Below are positions 1 through 11,500 of a stretch of 64,000 nucleotides of DNA, in pieces. How positions within the stretch are numbered: position 1 is the stretch's first letter; every line of letters begins with the position of its first letter. This stretch comes from Inia geoffrensis (Eukaryota > Chordata > Mammalia > Artiodactyla > Iniidae), in assembly GCA_036417435.1 (NCBI GenBank), contig CM070904.1, positions 46,197,908 to 46,261,907 on the forward strand, in the 5' to 3' direction. A program made the translations under genes and the position numbers. The notes under the pieces were generated by a model. It saw nothing but the letters and a program-made list of their open reading frames with translations. It was not told the origin of the DNA and searched no databases.

Positions 1-66
1 AAAACTCACATGCAGCTACCAAGACCCAACACAGCCAAAAATAAATAAATAAATAAATAAATAAAT
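1..66 (+). mobile_element. CHR-type SINE, 3' tail only (cut by window edge)
   Basis: The stretch reads accaagacccaacacagcc followed by a (AAAT)n tail. This is how the longer CHR SINEs elsewhere in the window end (near 21630 and 24605). The head lies outside the window, so only the last segment and A-rich tail are seen. Confidence 0.75.
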
Positions 67-279
67 TTATTTTTTAAAAAAGTGTACACTATACAGTTAG
101 ATTAGATTAAAATTTTATTAAAATACAAGATATTGGGATTAATTCTGGCATTCTAAATCACTGACTTCTCTAATGCTGAGGCCACTTGAGTCTACTCTTG
201 AAAATTATCAGGGCATTCTGAGGGTATGAATTGCCACTGCCAGCCTGGAAAAGGATATTAATTAAACCCTAAAAAAGCA

Positions 280-410
280 TTCATTACTCATTCAATAAAT
301 GAATACCTATTATTACGTACCAGGCATTGTATTAGTTGCTGTGTATACTAGTAGATGAAACAGACATAATCATTACCCTGATGGAGGTTACATCTAATGG
401 TGAAGCAAAC
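280..410 (-). mobile_element. L2 3' end
   Basis: The sequence is a diverged reverse complement of the L2 3' end: attcaataaatgaatacc, then a 'ccaggcattgtattagttgctg' type segment (positions 321-343) and a 'gatggaggttacatct' block. Age is high judging by divergence. No target duplication is visible. Confidence 0.65.
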
Positions 411-1237
411 TATTTTACAAAACTTTTGCTTAAGTGACTCTTCTTGTGAGAAATAGGTTTTCCTATGAAAAACCATTACATTTTAAATTTAAGCCTATTA
501 TAAACAATTTTATCATTCAATTCTCTTCTTTGGGTTATATTTTTGATTCCTGGTATGTAGAAGAATAAAATAGGAGAAATCACAATGTTAAAAAAAAATA
601 TATATATATATATATACACATATATATATACACACAGACACATATGCATCAACAATTTACTCTTTTTCTCTGCTTTCTTTAACTTATACTTGGAAAAAAT
701 TTCTCAGCTAACTTGTTTCTATACTCTACCAAGAAAGACTAAGGGGAAAAAAGACATCAAGACTGATTTATAGCTTATCAAAATCACTCCACTAGTAGAG
801 ATTCATCAAGATCAACTGAGTAATGGTCAGACCAAGTTAGTGAAGTCAACATAGTGCTGACACAGCACATCTTAAACTCAAGAATGATAGCTTTGAACTG
901 GTGGCTAAGAGAATGGATGCTACATTTGCCTCAGTAAAATCTCAGTTCACCAGAGTTAAAAGAAAGAAGGCTAGGTACATATTCGTTTGTCTGACTGACA
1001 AAACACTAAACAGAAAATTTTTCTAGCAGGAATTTTTCCGTCTTTCTTTCTTAGTAAATGTACAGATGATTGAACTTTTTGTGATTCAGGTTCTTGTGCT
1101 TCAAGTTCCTTAATCCGTCTATGAAGAGCCATTGAAGAAGCCATTTTACATTAAAGACAAAAATAATATTCAGAAGTATTTTATACCTTGTGAAAAATAC
1201 GGTTGATAATTTTGAAATAAAAGATGTGAAAGGCAAC
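411..1237. other. AT-rich stretch, no gene seen
   Basis: I see no gene or recognisable transposable element. A short AT/AC microsatellite lies at about 598-637. The small ORFs inside it owe their length to that microsatellite or to chance. Confidence 0.6.
598..637. repeat. (TA)n/(CA)n microsatellite
   Basis: An interrupted TA run passes into ACACA and back to TA. It encodes an artefactual IYIYIY peptide. Confidence 0.85.
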
Positions 1238-1470
1238 ATAATGTAGTAATTAAGCAGGTACTACAGAGCCAGACTTCCTGAGTTCAATCTAATTCCCTAA
1301 ATTCTTCGGTGTGTAATATTGGACAATGCTTCAGTTTCTTTACCGACAAAATTAACATTATTGTGTTAACTACCTCATGAGGTTGTTACAGGAATTAAGT
1401 TAGTAAACACTTAGAAAGGACACTGCCTAGGACAATGTCTCCATCATATTTAGCATACATAAGTGTTTCT
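1238..1470 (+). mobile_element. MIR SINE
   Basis: Diverged MIR landmarks appear in order: a 'taattaagcaggtactacagagccagacttcctgagttcaat' head (1245-1287), a 'cagtttctttaccgacaaaatt' core (1331-1352), 'tacctcatgaggttgttac' and 'gaattaagttagtaaacac' toward the 3' side. This order defines the plus orientation. Confidence 0.75.
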
Positions 1471-2599
1471 TAAAAAATAATATGCACAGGGACAAATAAT
1501 TTTCTTATGTGGCTCATAAATGGGTTTCTGAAGCTGCATGAAAACAAAACAAACAAAAAGCTTTAAAAATATTTTGAATAATAAGTGTCATTAGCATAAA
1601 TAAATGGCCCTTCCAAAGGTGACTGATTAGAAGAAAATATTAATTTGAATGTATAAGCAGAAACATGCTTTTTAAAAGCTATTTCATTTCTCTTGAATCA
1701 CACCTTATATGATAGCCTAGATCTGTCTGCTAATCACATCAAAGATTTTTTGTTGCTGTTTACTTCATCTGGAACAAAAAGGAAGCGCTGAAGTCAGATG
1801 ACAGAGGTGAGACCTAGTACATTAGACAAAATAAAAGACTCTTCTATTTTCAAACTAATAAACTGTCATTTAGCTTTGTAGGTAAAATCAAAAATAAAAA
1901 AGATAAAGTACAATTATTAGGGATCAGAGCTGGAATTCATGAAAAATATACAAAAATATAGGAGGATTAGATTTACTTAGCTGCTGAGGGTATGTGTGTT
2001 AAAATTTCCCAGAGGGCTTTCCTTTTAAAAACAACATTTAAATCACAATTCATATAAATTCAAAAATATTAGAACTTTTGGTGTCAACCCCACAGAATAA
2101 AAATTTTGGAAGCTTAACGCTAACAATGAATTGTAAAAAACTGGCTAATTTAGAAATACTTTGTATTTAAATTTCTTGGAATCTATTTGCCCATGGCCAG
2201 AAAAGCAATGGGGAAAATGGAAATTTATTGAAATAATTGTGCTGTGGGGAGGACTTTTATTTTGTTTATTCACACAACGCCAATGCTAAGTAAACAATCA
2301 ACTTTACTTTGCTTAATTTTAATTTAATTTTATTTGACACATTAGTTTGTGGTTTTATCATTCTCAGAGCCAGATTTAATTGGTGAAGTTTTAAATGTAG
2401 AAATAATACATGCACTTTATCATATAAAAATATCAAGGCATGAAAACTATTCTAAAGGAAGAAACAATATAGAACTCAGGAAATGGAAACTGTAAGTGGA
2501 TTTAATGGTTGTCAATTTGCCTAATGATCCACGCACCACTGAACAGATAAAAATCTCCTGACTATGAGTCAAAGCTAACAATGATGACATCATATTCTA
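1471..2599. other. Unassigned AT-rich stretch
   Basis: I recognise no repeat family and no exon here. ORFs are very short. The region could be unique sequence or very old decayed repeat. Confidence 0.5.
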
Positions 2600-2680
2600 T
2601 CGTTCTCTTCCCTCACTCCCTCTGCCCCAGTCACTCTTGCTTGCCTCATTGCTGTTTCTTGAATTCACCAAAAATCCTGC
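2600..2680 (+). mobile_element. L2 fragment, left part (split by LTR-like insertion)
   Basis: The segment ctctgccccagtcactcttg followed by 'cttgaattcaccaaaaatcc' matches the L2 region just upstream of its 'aaggcctttgcac' block. That block resumes at 3213 after the LTR-like element, so the two pieces belong to one L2 copy. Confidence 0.6.
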
Positions 2681-2753
2681 TGTTTTAGTCAGGGTTCTCC
2701 AGGAAAACAAACCATTATATATACTCCCAGACATGTGTGTGTGTGTGTATGTG

Positions 2754-2797
<44 letters not shown>

Positions 2798-3194
2798 CAT
2801 ATGTTATTTATACAGAAATATACATGGAGGTGGAGGAGAAAGAGAAAGAGAGAGATACTTTAAGGAACTGGCTCATACAGTTGTAGAGATGCAAGTCCAA
2901 AATCTTCAGGGTAGACCAGCAAGCAGATTGGAGCCCCAGGGAAGGGCAGCAGTTTAAGTCCAAAGGCAGTCTGCTGGCAGAATTCCTTCTTGCTGAAGGA
3001 GGTCACTCTTTGTTCTCTTAAGGCTTTCAACTGATTGGCTAAGGCCCATTCACATTATGGAGGGAATCTGCCCACTGATTTAAATGTTAATCTCATCCAA
3101 AAAAACAGATTCATAGATGTATCCAGAATAACATTTGAACAAATATCTGGGCACTATGACCTAGCTAAGTAGACACATACAATTAATCATCACA
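2681..3194 (-). mobile_element. LTR-like element (ERVL/MaLR-type, subfamily not resolved)
   Basis: On the minus strand the element begins tgtgatgattaattgtatgt and ends gagaaccctgactaaaaca, so it has TG...CA termini over 514 bp. It interrupts an L2 copy cleanly. The flanking pentamers cctgc and tctgt differ only by transitions, consistent with an old 5-bp target duplication. It contains an expanded (TG)n(CA)n microsatellite. The repeat type is common in eutherian genomes, but I cannot name the subfamily with certainty. Confidence 0.6.
2734..2790. repeat. (TG)n-(CA)n microsatellite with inverted symmetry
   Basis: A (TG) run switches at about 2750-2757 through tgtatac into a (CA) run of roughly 17 units. 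The two arms are complementary, so the tract could form a hairpin as well as Z-DNA. Confidence 0.9.
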
Positions 3195-3476
3195 TCTGTC
3201 ATATCTCACTCAAGGCCTTTGCACCATCCCCTATAACAGGAATATTCCTTCCCCAGGGATCTATGCAATACCCTCCCTCCGTCCTCTTCTAGTCTTCTCT
3301 ATCCTCATTATTTGCTCCATGGTACTTATAGCTACTTCACTAGTAATAGAGACACCTGTTTTTTGTTTCTTTGTATGTTGTTTTTTGTGTAGTGTCCCTC
3401 TTCCTCTACTAAAATGAAACCAGAGATGCTGTCTGCTTTGTTCACTTCTGCGGACTCCCCACATATAAGCAGTCAA
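3195..3476 (+). mobile_element. L2 fragment, right part
   Basis: The segment continues the L2 interrupted at 2680: 'ctcactcaaggcctttgcacc' (3206-3226), 'aatattccttccccaggg', a 'tactcttcctctactaaaatg' like block, and 'gatgctgtctgctttgttcac'. The order matches the 3' part of L2 in plus orientation. Confidence 0.65.
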
Positions 3477-3767
3477 ATAGTCATTTAAAAATAATAATGA
3501 TAAACTAATGCATGGACCATATGATCTTCAATCAACTCATTTATTACATGGAAACACATAATCTCTTCAACAAGCTGAACAGTTGTATTTCATATGAATG
3601 TTGAGGAATAAATCAGACAACTCTCTTCAATACACCACACTGTCACTCTGCCACTAGGTCCATAGTTTAAGCTAAGCAAAGTGTCCACCAAGGAGCACAC
3701 TACTGGAAGATCTGTACTTTCCTGACAACTCTACTTTATCTCAAATACATCGTTATCAGTTAGAATT

Positions 3768-3812
<45 letters not shown>

Positions 3813-4208
3813 ACAAGTTACAGCTATTTAAAAATTACTGGATCCAGGAGCACAAACAACGTGGTTAAGAATTAACCTCACACTGCAAAGCTCAGCTCAT
3901 GTTTTCATTTGGTCCTAAAACAGGTTTTGCTCTTGTGATGGCAAGATGGCTCTAGGCCTACATGCTCACAGCTCAAAGTCTGGTAGAAAAGAGGAAAAAA
4001 TATCTTTTTTTAGTCCTACCAGAAAACACTTCAGGATTTGCTCTGATTGAAATGATAGGGATTATATGTCCATCTGTGAAACAATCTCTGTTTCTTTGTG
4101 TAGGAGGCAATGCTCAACTGAGCCAGGTCTGCTTCACATTTCCACTACTGGGGCTGGGCACTGAGCCAGCTCTACCAAAGCGGCATCGTCTTAGAATGAA
4201 CAAGTGGA
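3477..4208. other. Unassigned stretch with a (TA)n microsatellite
   Basis: No gene or transposable element is recognised apart from the TA repeat at 3771-3807. Confidence 0.5.
3771..3807. repeat. (TA)n microsatellite
   Basis: An essentially perfect TA dinucleotide run of about 18 units. Confidence 0.95.
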
Positions 4209-5165
4209 TTTTTTTAAAATAAACTTTTTATTTTAGAACACTTTTAGATTTACAGAAAAACTGCAAAGATAGTAAAGAGAGTTCCCATATACCCTGTACC
4301 CAGTTTCCCCTATTATTGCCATCTTATATTAGTTTGGTGATTTGTTACAGTTAATGAACTAATATCGATACATTAGTATTAACTAGAGCCCATACTTTAT
4401 TCAGATTCTTCAGTTTTATTTAATGTCCCTTGTTCATGCCAGGATCCCATTCAAGATACTGCATTATATTTAGTCATCATGTCTACTTAGGTTACTCTTG
4501 ACTGAGACAGTTTTTCAGATTTTTCTTGTTTTAAATCACCCTGACAGAGTACTGGTAGGCTATTTTGTAGAATATCCCTCAGCTGGGGTTTATCTGATAT
4601 TTTTCTCATGATTAGAATGGGGATATGAGTTAGTGGGAGGAAGACCACAAGGTAAATTGCCATTTCAATACATCACATCAACAGTATATACTATCAATAT
4701 AACATCACTATTGATGTTCACCTTCATCACCTGGCTGAGGTACTATTTGTCAGATTTCTCCACTGTAAAGTTGCTCTTTTCTCCCCCCAGTTCCATACTG
4801 TGTTCTTCAGAAGGAAGTCACTATATTCAATGCAGACTTAAGGGGTAGATAGCTATGCTCTATCTCTCTGACGGCAGTATCTACATATATTATTTGTTAT
4901 TCTTCTGCATGAAACATTTTTTTATTCTCCCCCATTTGTTTATTTATTAAACCATTTATTTACATAATATAAATTCATGGATATTTATTTTATACTTTAG
5001 GTTATAATCCATTAGTAAATTATTTATTTTGTTGCTCAAATTGCTCCAGTTGTGGCCTTTGCGTGCTCTTTCAACTGACTCCTGTGTCCCTATGTCATAA
5101 CTCCAACCTTGTGGGACTTATTTTTTTAGTACTTTCTTATCTTATGACACTACAAGATGTTCTAG
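4209..5165 (-). mobile_element. Old L1 (L1M-type) 3' end
   Basis: The left edge is T-rich and passes into taaactttttattttagaac, 'gatttacagaaaaactgcaaag' and 'gagttcccatataccctgtacc'. This is the reverse complement of a mammalian-wide L1 3' untranslated region. Landmarks continue for over 900 bp, for example 'tcatgtctacttaggttac', 'tttctcatgattagaatgg' and 'ttcttctgcatga'. No ORF2 coding is intact. Confidence 0.75.
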
Positions 5166-6306
5166 AGGTGGAATTTTAAGGACAATGTGGGAGAAATGAT
5201 CAGAAGAATTACAAATGCATATATGCAAAAACAACTGAGGCCAACTACATGTATCAAATTCCTTATATAGTATTATATCAAGAGAATTTCTGTGAGCTGA
5301 GCTCACATTCTGTTCTATGATGTATAATGTTTTGTTTTTATTTTTTCTACTAGAAAACTCTGAGATTTTGAGCTTACATATATCACTGACTGTTACACAA
5401 AAATAGTTTGTTTAAGAAATGTCTACATAATTAGGCATTGAGAGTAACATTCCAACTCAAATGCTAAGGTCTATATTGATGGGACTACTTTTAGCTCACA
5501 TATCCACATTCAGTATTTAACACAGAAGATGTTAAATAGAAGCTTGATTGTCTAAAGCAGTGGGAAAACAATTCTTTCTTATTCATCTATAAGTTTTCAT
5601 ATAATTCAAAGCATTCATTTTCTAGAAAATATTTTATTTCATAACAGATCCAAAAATCATGGATTAGCATGGTTAGACAGTAAACCACTCATTTTTATTG
5701 CATCAATCCTGATAAAATAGTTTCAGTTCTGAATCCTGTTGTGTAAATGCTTATTATAACACACAAAGATAAGGCAAAAAAAGAAAAACTTACTGTGCTA
5801 AGACTATTTCTGTGAAAAATATGAACTTGGTCTTTATTATTCTCTAGAACCCAGTCTACTGTTGTGTTTCTCCACCCAGTCATGCTCTGATTCCTACAAT
5901 GATTCAGGCTTTAATATGACTATTTATCCTACCTGCAATCCCTCAGTCTAAAGTCACTTTCTCTCAAGAGCCTATATTTAGTCTCTTAGCCAAAGACTAT
6001 TGCCTCTTAGGAAACTATCAACTACAAACAAAATGCTTTATGGCTTAGTGCTATTTGAATGTATATTTTCTGTAGTAAAATTGTTATTGCTTGTTATAAT
6101 TTCCTAGTGATTTCACAAAGGTCTTAACATTATTTATTACTTTGGAGCCAGTTGAAAGAGAAAAGAAGGTACGTCTCTGGATTCCTGGCCAGTGGGATTG
6201 TTTAGAAACCTATAAGCTTGTAGAAGGTTGTGAAGCTCTGTGCATGTAGTATTCTCACAACTCCATGACTCTCCAAGATCATGTTTTCTCAGTATCAACA
6301 AGTATA
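5166..6306. other. Unassigned AT-rich stretch
   Basis: I see no exon, RNA gene or recognisable repeat. The longest ORFs are below 90 codons and lack codon-level evidence. Confidence 0.5.
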
Positions 6307-6310
6307 GGCT
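6307..6310. repeat. Target-site duplication, left copy (GGCT)
   Basis: GGCT directly precedes the LTR and matches GGCT at 6801-6804. Confidence 0.75.
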
Positions 6311-6800
6311 CGTTACTGAGTCCAAGCTCGCTCTGCTCACCGCACGACAGGCCAATGAATCAGAGACGAAGTGCTGAGGCAAGGAATACAACTTTATTTG
6401 CAAAGCCAGCAGACGGAGAAGATAGCAGACTATTGTCTCCGGTAAAATATCTTATTGGAGTTTGGATGCCGGTTTCTTTTATAGCACAGAGAGGGGGAGG
6501 AGATGAGGAAGTAAAGTAAGAAGGCCATAAATTTTGCAAGTATCTCCTGGAATGGCCAGCCTCAGTGAAGGGGATGTGTTAATTTCTCCTTTCTTGTATC
6601 CATCCACAGATGGGCAGGGTCAGACTGTCTCCCAGTTAGCTGAACAGAGGCACTTTAGTTTTTAATATTCAGGCAGAGGGGCAGGGTTCCCTGAGGCAGG
6701 CTATTATGTATGATTATAATAACAAAAGCAACAAAAAGCAAAGGTTAAAGTCAAAGAAACAGATCGAACATGGAGTCCGATTTAGCTCTTCCCTGTTACA
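6311..6800 (-). mobile_element. Solo ERV1-type LTR with 4-bp target duplication
   Basis: Read on the minus strand, the element starts tgtaacaggg at 6800. It carries a TATA-like ctataaaag (plus-strand 6477-6484) and, about 80 bp further on, the polyadenylation signal AATAAA (plus-strand 6393-6398). It ends ...cttggactcagtaacg, where the expected CA is mutated to CG. GGCT flanks both sides (6307-6310 and 6801-6804), giving the 4-bp duplication usual for gammaretrovirus-like ERVs. No internal retroviral sequence adjoins it, so it is a solo LTR left by recombination. The 490-bp length fits the class. Confidence 0.85.
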
Positions 6801-6804
6801 GGCT
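6801..6804. repeat. Target-site duplication, right copy (GGCT)
   Basis: GGCT directly follows the LTR and matches 6307-6310. Confidence 0.75.
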
Positions 6805-7024
6805 TATAGCCACATCAAAAAATTCACACTCTGTGTCTTTCCTCTTTTCTATGTTTCTCTTTCTGAGTATCGTCACATAAATTCTTGGTTGATGCCTTAC
6901 AGCTCTCCATTTCCTCTGTGTGGTATCTGTTGACAATGTCCCCTGGATGACTGACCTTAAGTGCTCTTATCATCTATAGCCAACAGGAAAGGGCAAAGCA
7001 GTTAAAAAAAAATGATCAAAGATT

Positions 7025-7074
<50 letters not shown>

Positions 7075-7489
7075 TGATACTTTCAACATAACATTATCAA
7101 AATATGGGATCAGAAAAAATTGTATTACTGTTTCACTTTAAAGCGGATCTAACAGCAATAATATTGGGGGTGGAGAGTGGGATGATTACATTTCCTACAC
7201 CTGTGAATAAAGAATCCGAACAGCCCATGATTTCTCCCATCACCTAAAAGTGTCCACAGACACGTAATATCACAAACACAATTTCAAATAAGTAATTTAA
7301 ATTATAAAGTCCCATGTAACAATCAAATCTTCAAAATTTACTCCAGTGAATAGCTAGCTGTGGGGTGAGGGCAATGGTCAGCAAACTCTTCATCCCTATT
7401 AGAAATATTCTCCCAAATTTTAGAGGCAACATAAAATACCACATAAGATTAGAATGTACAAACCTGAAGGTTAGTAAACAATAGCTTTG
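6805..7489. other. Unassigned stretch with (GT)n microsatellite
   Basis: Only the GT repeat at 7028-7071 is recognisable. No gene is seen. Confidence 0.5.
7028..7071. repeat. (GT)n microsatellite
   Basis: A perfect GT run of about 22 units, likely polymorphic. Confidence 0.95.
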
Positions 7490-7915
7490 ATTTATAAAAA
7501 GTTAGAGCAAGTGATAAAATTTGAAGCACCAATTAAATCATTTTATCATATCTCCCTCATCCAGCTTAAAACCTTTCAGCGACTCCTTAATGTCAAGAAA
7601 ATTATGGTCAGTTTGCCTATTAAGTTATACAGGATATGGTATGATTTGTCTCTTGAATTCCTCCTTAGCTTCACTTCTCACCAAAACTTTCCTTGTATTC
7701 TCTTGCCTTGTACAACTGTTTGCAGTTCTAAAAATTCACCATGTTATTTCAAAGCTGTCATTTTCTATCATGTTTACTTGGACTGTATCACTTCTAATAA
7801 AGCGATTAAAATCTCAACTTACTGCTGGATATTTAGAGGCTTGACTCTCCCATCATGTTCTATTTTTTTTTGTATATTATGTTTTATTCCTTGTTATATT
7901 TGAAGTGTCTAGCAA
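7490..7915 (+). mobile_element. L2-like fragment
   Basis: Diverged L2-type phrases occur in plus orientation: 'cttaaaacctttcagcgactcc', 'ttgtacaactgtttgcagttc' and a 3'-most 'ttgtatattatgttttattcc ... gtctagcaaagtgcatagc'. The two overlapping ORFs here (7487-7903 and 7521-7844) look like chance readings of this repeat. Confidence 0.45.
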
Positions 7916-8097
7916 AGTGCATAGCAAATACAGGCATATGAATATAGCACAGAGAATTACAATAAAATAAAATAACACAGACACTATGGCACATGTAATA
8001 ATATGCATACTTAGCTACTGATATAAATGGCGACAATTTATGTATACATATATATGTGTAATATATAGTGTATACAATACATATATAAAATAAATGT

Positions 8098-8470
8098 AGT
8101 AGGTTGAATAGTGTCCCCCCAAAATCTATACCCATTTGGAACCTCAGAATGTGATTATTTGGAAATAGCGTCTTTGCAGATTGGATTATTTAAAATGAGG
8201 TCGTATTGCATTAGGATGGGCCCTAAATCCAAAGTGTAGTGTCCTTATGATAGGACAGGAGATACAGAGACATACTGGGAACAAGGCCATGTGAAGAAGG
8301 GGGCAAATTCCTTATGAGCCAGACATTCCAGATCCTCTTCCTAACAGCCACAATTCCTGAATCCAATGCCTAATCACACCCATTATTAATGCCTAGGGTA
8401 GAGATGCCTTATATTTCTCCCTACAGATCATCAATCAATTCCCTCTTGGGTGTGTCCATATGGAAAGTCT
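8098..8470 (+). mobile_element. LTR-like interspersed repeat (MaLR/ERVL-type, truncated)
   Basis: The head reads taggttgaatagtgtccccc, then 'gtgattatttggaaatagcg', 'gtctttgcagattggatt', 'gatgggccctaaatcc' and 'gtgtccttatgata'. This pattern is common in eutherian genomes and is shared in opposite orientation by the element at 27322-27926. The 3' part is truncated or strongly diverged. Confidence 0.55.
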
Positions 8471-8481
8471 TTATATATATT

Positions 8482-8484
<3 letters not shown>

Positions 8485-8531
<47 letters not shown>
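8485..8531. repeat. (TA)n microsatellite
   Basis: A TA run of about 23 units directly abuts an L1 3' terminus. Confidence 0.95.
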
Positions 8532-8535
<4 letters not shown>

Positions 8536-8592
8536 TGAAACTAATACAACATTGTAAATCAACTTTATTTCAAAAAAATTAATAAAAATGTA
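8532..8592 (+). mobile_element. L1 3' terminus fragment
   Basis: The segment 'actaatacaacattgtaaatc' followed by 'aactttatttcaaaaaaatt' resembles the end of the cetartiodactyl L1 3' UTR. Compare the L1 end near 61245-61290, which reads 'ttaacacaatattgtaaatc'. Confidence 0.6.
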
Positions 8593-11500
8593 TATCAGCT
8601 GTAATTCTGTGAGATAGCCTACTATTCAAACATCTTTCTTTTTCCAAGGTTACTCATTCCTTTTCCTTCCTCCTGCAAATGGCCTTGTAGTAAAAACAAT
8701 TGCATTACCTTTTAACCAGTAATACTGTGCTGTTCTACATGTGAAAGGCTGAAGGTAGCCAATGCAAGAAGTAGAAAATAACATAGGAGGAAGAAAAAGG
8801 CGACAGGGTTGGATACTGAAGAGGACTGCTCTCTTTATCAACACTATATGACAAAAACGACAAGAATGGATGTATTGAGGGTCTTGTTGGTGGTCAAATA
8901 TCAAAGCTCAGATCAAGTGAGCGTGGGGAGGCGCTTAAAGGAAGGCTCACTAATGGCAGAAGTGGACTTCAACTCTGCTAATGGGGAATTTGATATTTGG
9001 ACCAACCCTTCTGCTTAGGAACTCTAACATGGTAAGACAAAATATAAAGATGATCAGACAAACATTAAATAGCTAATAAAGTAGTAAGGAATTAGACATC
9101 TGAAACTCAAGACAGGCAAAAATCACAGAAGTGAGCCCAACGTTTAGGGCTGCTTACGGCTAATTTGCTGCTTTGTAAGAAACTGCAGAGGTTGGTCTTT
9201 ATTATTATTACTCCAAATCTTGGAGCTGCCACCTTTTCTTAGACAGTTTGCTTCCAATACACACAAAAGACTATGGAAAACATAATGCTGAGCAGAGGTC
9301 TTTTCTATGAACTTAGATGTGGCAACAATTTAGCCTTAACTCTAAAAACTGTTTATGACCCCATGGAAGAAGGACACCGTTTTTTATTTTAATATATGAG
9401 GGCAGGAAAAACATCTGAAAATAAAATAAAAATTAATAACAGACTGTATTAAAATTTCCTGTCTCATTATTAACTCAATTTATAGAAAGGTTAAATTATG
9501 CCCAGTGTCTCCAGTTACAGGAAAGTACAGGAATGTGAAATTTACTTCTATAAAACCACTCCTACCAAAATGTACTGAATAAATCAAGCAATGCTGTACA
9601 GCACCTGCCTTTTGATATCCAAGCACAACAACAGCCTTATAACTCCTACCAAATAAATATTTATTGAGTAGAAAGAAACTGTGTGTTAATGTTTGTACTA
9701 ATGATTTCATAAACTACCAAAAGATGGCATCAAAATCATCAATTGCGAAGTCCAAGGATCCTGGGCCTTTTCACAGAGCCACTAGAGGAACCCCAGTTGG
9801 AGCACTGTGATGACTTACACTATTTTAAAAAAGAACATGGATTCATCAGGAATCCAATTTGTTGGAGGTTAATAACATTTAGCATTTGACTGCAGAGGTC
9901 TGTTAGCATAGAATTTAGAAGATGTATGGATAATTTAGACACTGATGAAAGGGAAGCTAAAGAATGCCAAATTCAGGTGTTGCTTTCTCAGTGAGCAATG
10001 TCTGTTAAGACTATAAAGAGACTGAGTATAATTATTAGGTAAAGGATGAGGCCCTAGAAGTACCATACTTTCCCAAACTGAGAAATAGACTTGGCATGTT
10101 ATTAACATTTTCACATTTTGAAATGGGATTTTTATTTATTTCCTGACATTCTGTTGAGACAAGGTTAGGTCTTCAATTTTCTCCCCTGTATTACAAACAA
10201 AAGAGTGCTCTTAAATGCAAAATAGGAGTTGAAACTGATAAGATTCAGGATTTGTATCTTTAACATGTTAAAAATTAGCTAGAGACATCAATAGTAATGA
10301 GGAAATCTGTAAAGAGAATCTATATCATTTTAAATTGTTTCTAAACAAAATGAACATTCGAAAGTAAAGAATTTATTTTAATATCAAGCTTGAAATCCAC
10401 AAAAACACTTAATTGCAATTATGCACTGATACTGAAAAAATAATACTAATGTTGTACTCTGTTATTAAAGAATATTGATGTTTACAAGTTAACACAGAAA
10501 GAGATACAGTTTGACACAGCAACTGATTTCAGTTATTATTCAACACACTGACCAAGCACTACCAAAATTTTGCTAAGTAAATCTTATTGAATAGCTGTCT
10601 TAAAAATGTTTAAATCAATAAGAAAGAAAGTTTATTTGACTTGTAGTCAGATCTAATTCTACTTTCACTTTTTCTACAGGCTAAATAATTACAATTCACC
10701 ACTGATTAATGTTGTAGTTAGTGGGAAATTAAAGCATTCTTCAACTTTCTCCCCAAACTGAAAACAACATTTAGCTAAAATATATTTCATTGTTGACAGG
10801 GAAAACAGAAGAGTGAGCAAATGTTTTCTAAAGTTAAATGCTAATTTCAATCTGTTTTTCTTTTAATACCAAAATATATTTTAAGCCCTTAATATTTTCT
10901 ATGCAGAAGTACATTTTAATTTTTTTTATTCTAAAAAGAAAGTGATTAGATGGTTTTTGAATCATTCAAGACACTATTTTTTCAAATAAAAATCCATTAT
11001 AATCAAAACAAAATCTTCGATGAAGCTAATGTGATCTTTAAAATAATATATTTACCTTCTATCCCATTTTCTTTCTTCAACAACTAATTTAATTGCATTG
11101 TTTTGCTTAACTACAACACCATTTTAGCTGGTATAAAGTTGAAAGAGAAAATGTGGGAGATTTCGAAGATCAAGTTCATCTACAAAAGCAACAATTTTAA
11201 TTATCACAAGAAAATGTTTAGTGATGGCTTATTTGGAGAAAGATCATGATCTTAAGGTAGTTTCTTCGTTGTAATCTTTATAAACTTTGACTGAGTTAAC
11301 TGTTTGTCATGCAAATTTATTATCTAATTTCAGTGACAGGGTTAGATGAATGCATAGTTTACAAACAGCATTCTTTAGCACCAAGTTCTCTTGTCACTGT
11401 TAATCCCAATATACCACCTATCTTAACAAAGGTCCAATTTAGTATGTGGGGTGGGAGAGTTAAAAACAACCTGAAAGATTAAACTGATCACTTATTCTTT

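Noticed and set aside
2597..2957. ORFs encoding Cys/Val and Tyr/Thr-His repeats
   Set aside because: The product is translation of the TG/CA microsatellite within an LTR-like repeat.
7028..7071. CRISPR-like or other direct-repeat array
   Set aside because: It is a plain dinucleotide microsatellite without spacers. The window is vertebrate DNA.
7487..7903. 138-aa ORF
   Set aside because: The text resembles an L2 fragment and two plus frames are open at once. The peptide is low in charged residues and shows no domain.
8809..9018. 69-aa ORF followed by a gtaag-like splice donor
   Set aside because: The ORF has its own stop before the donor-like site. There is no recognised motif and no partner exon or acceptor with support.
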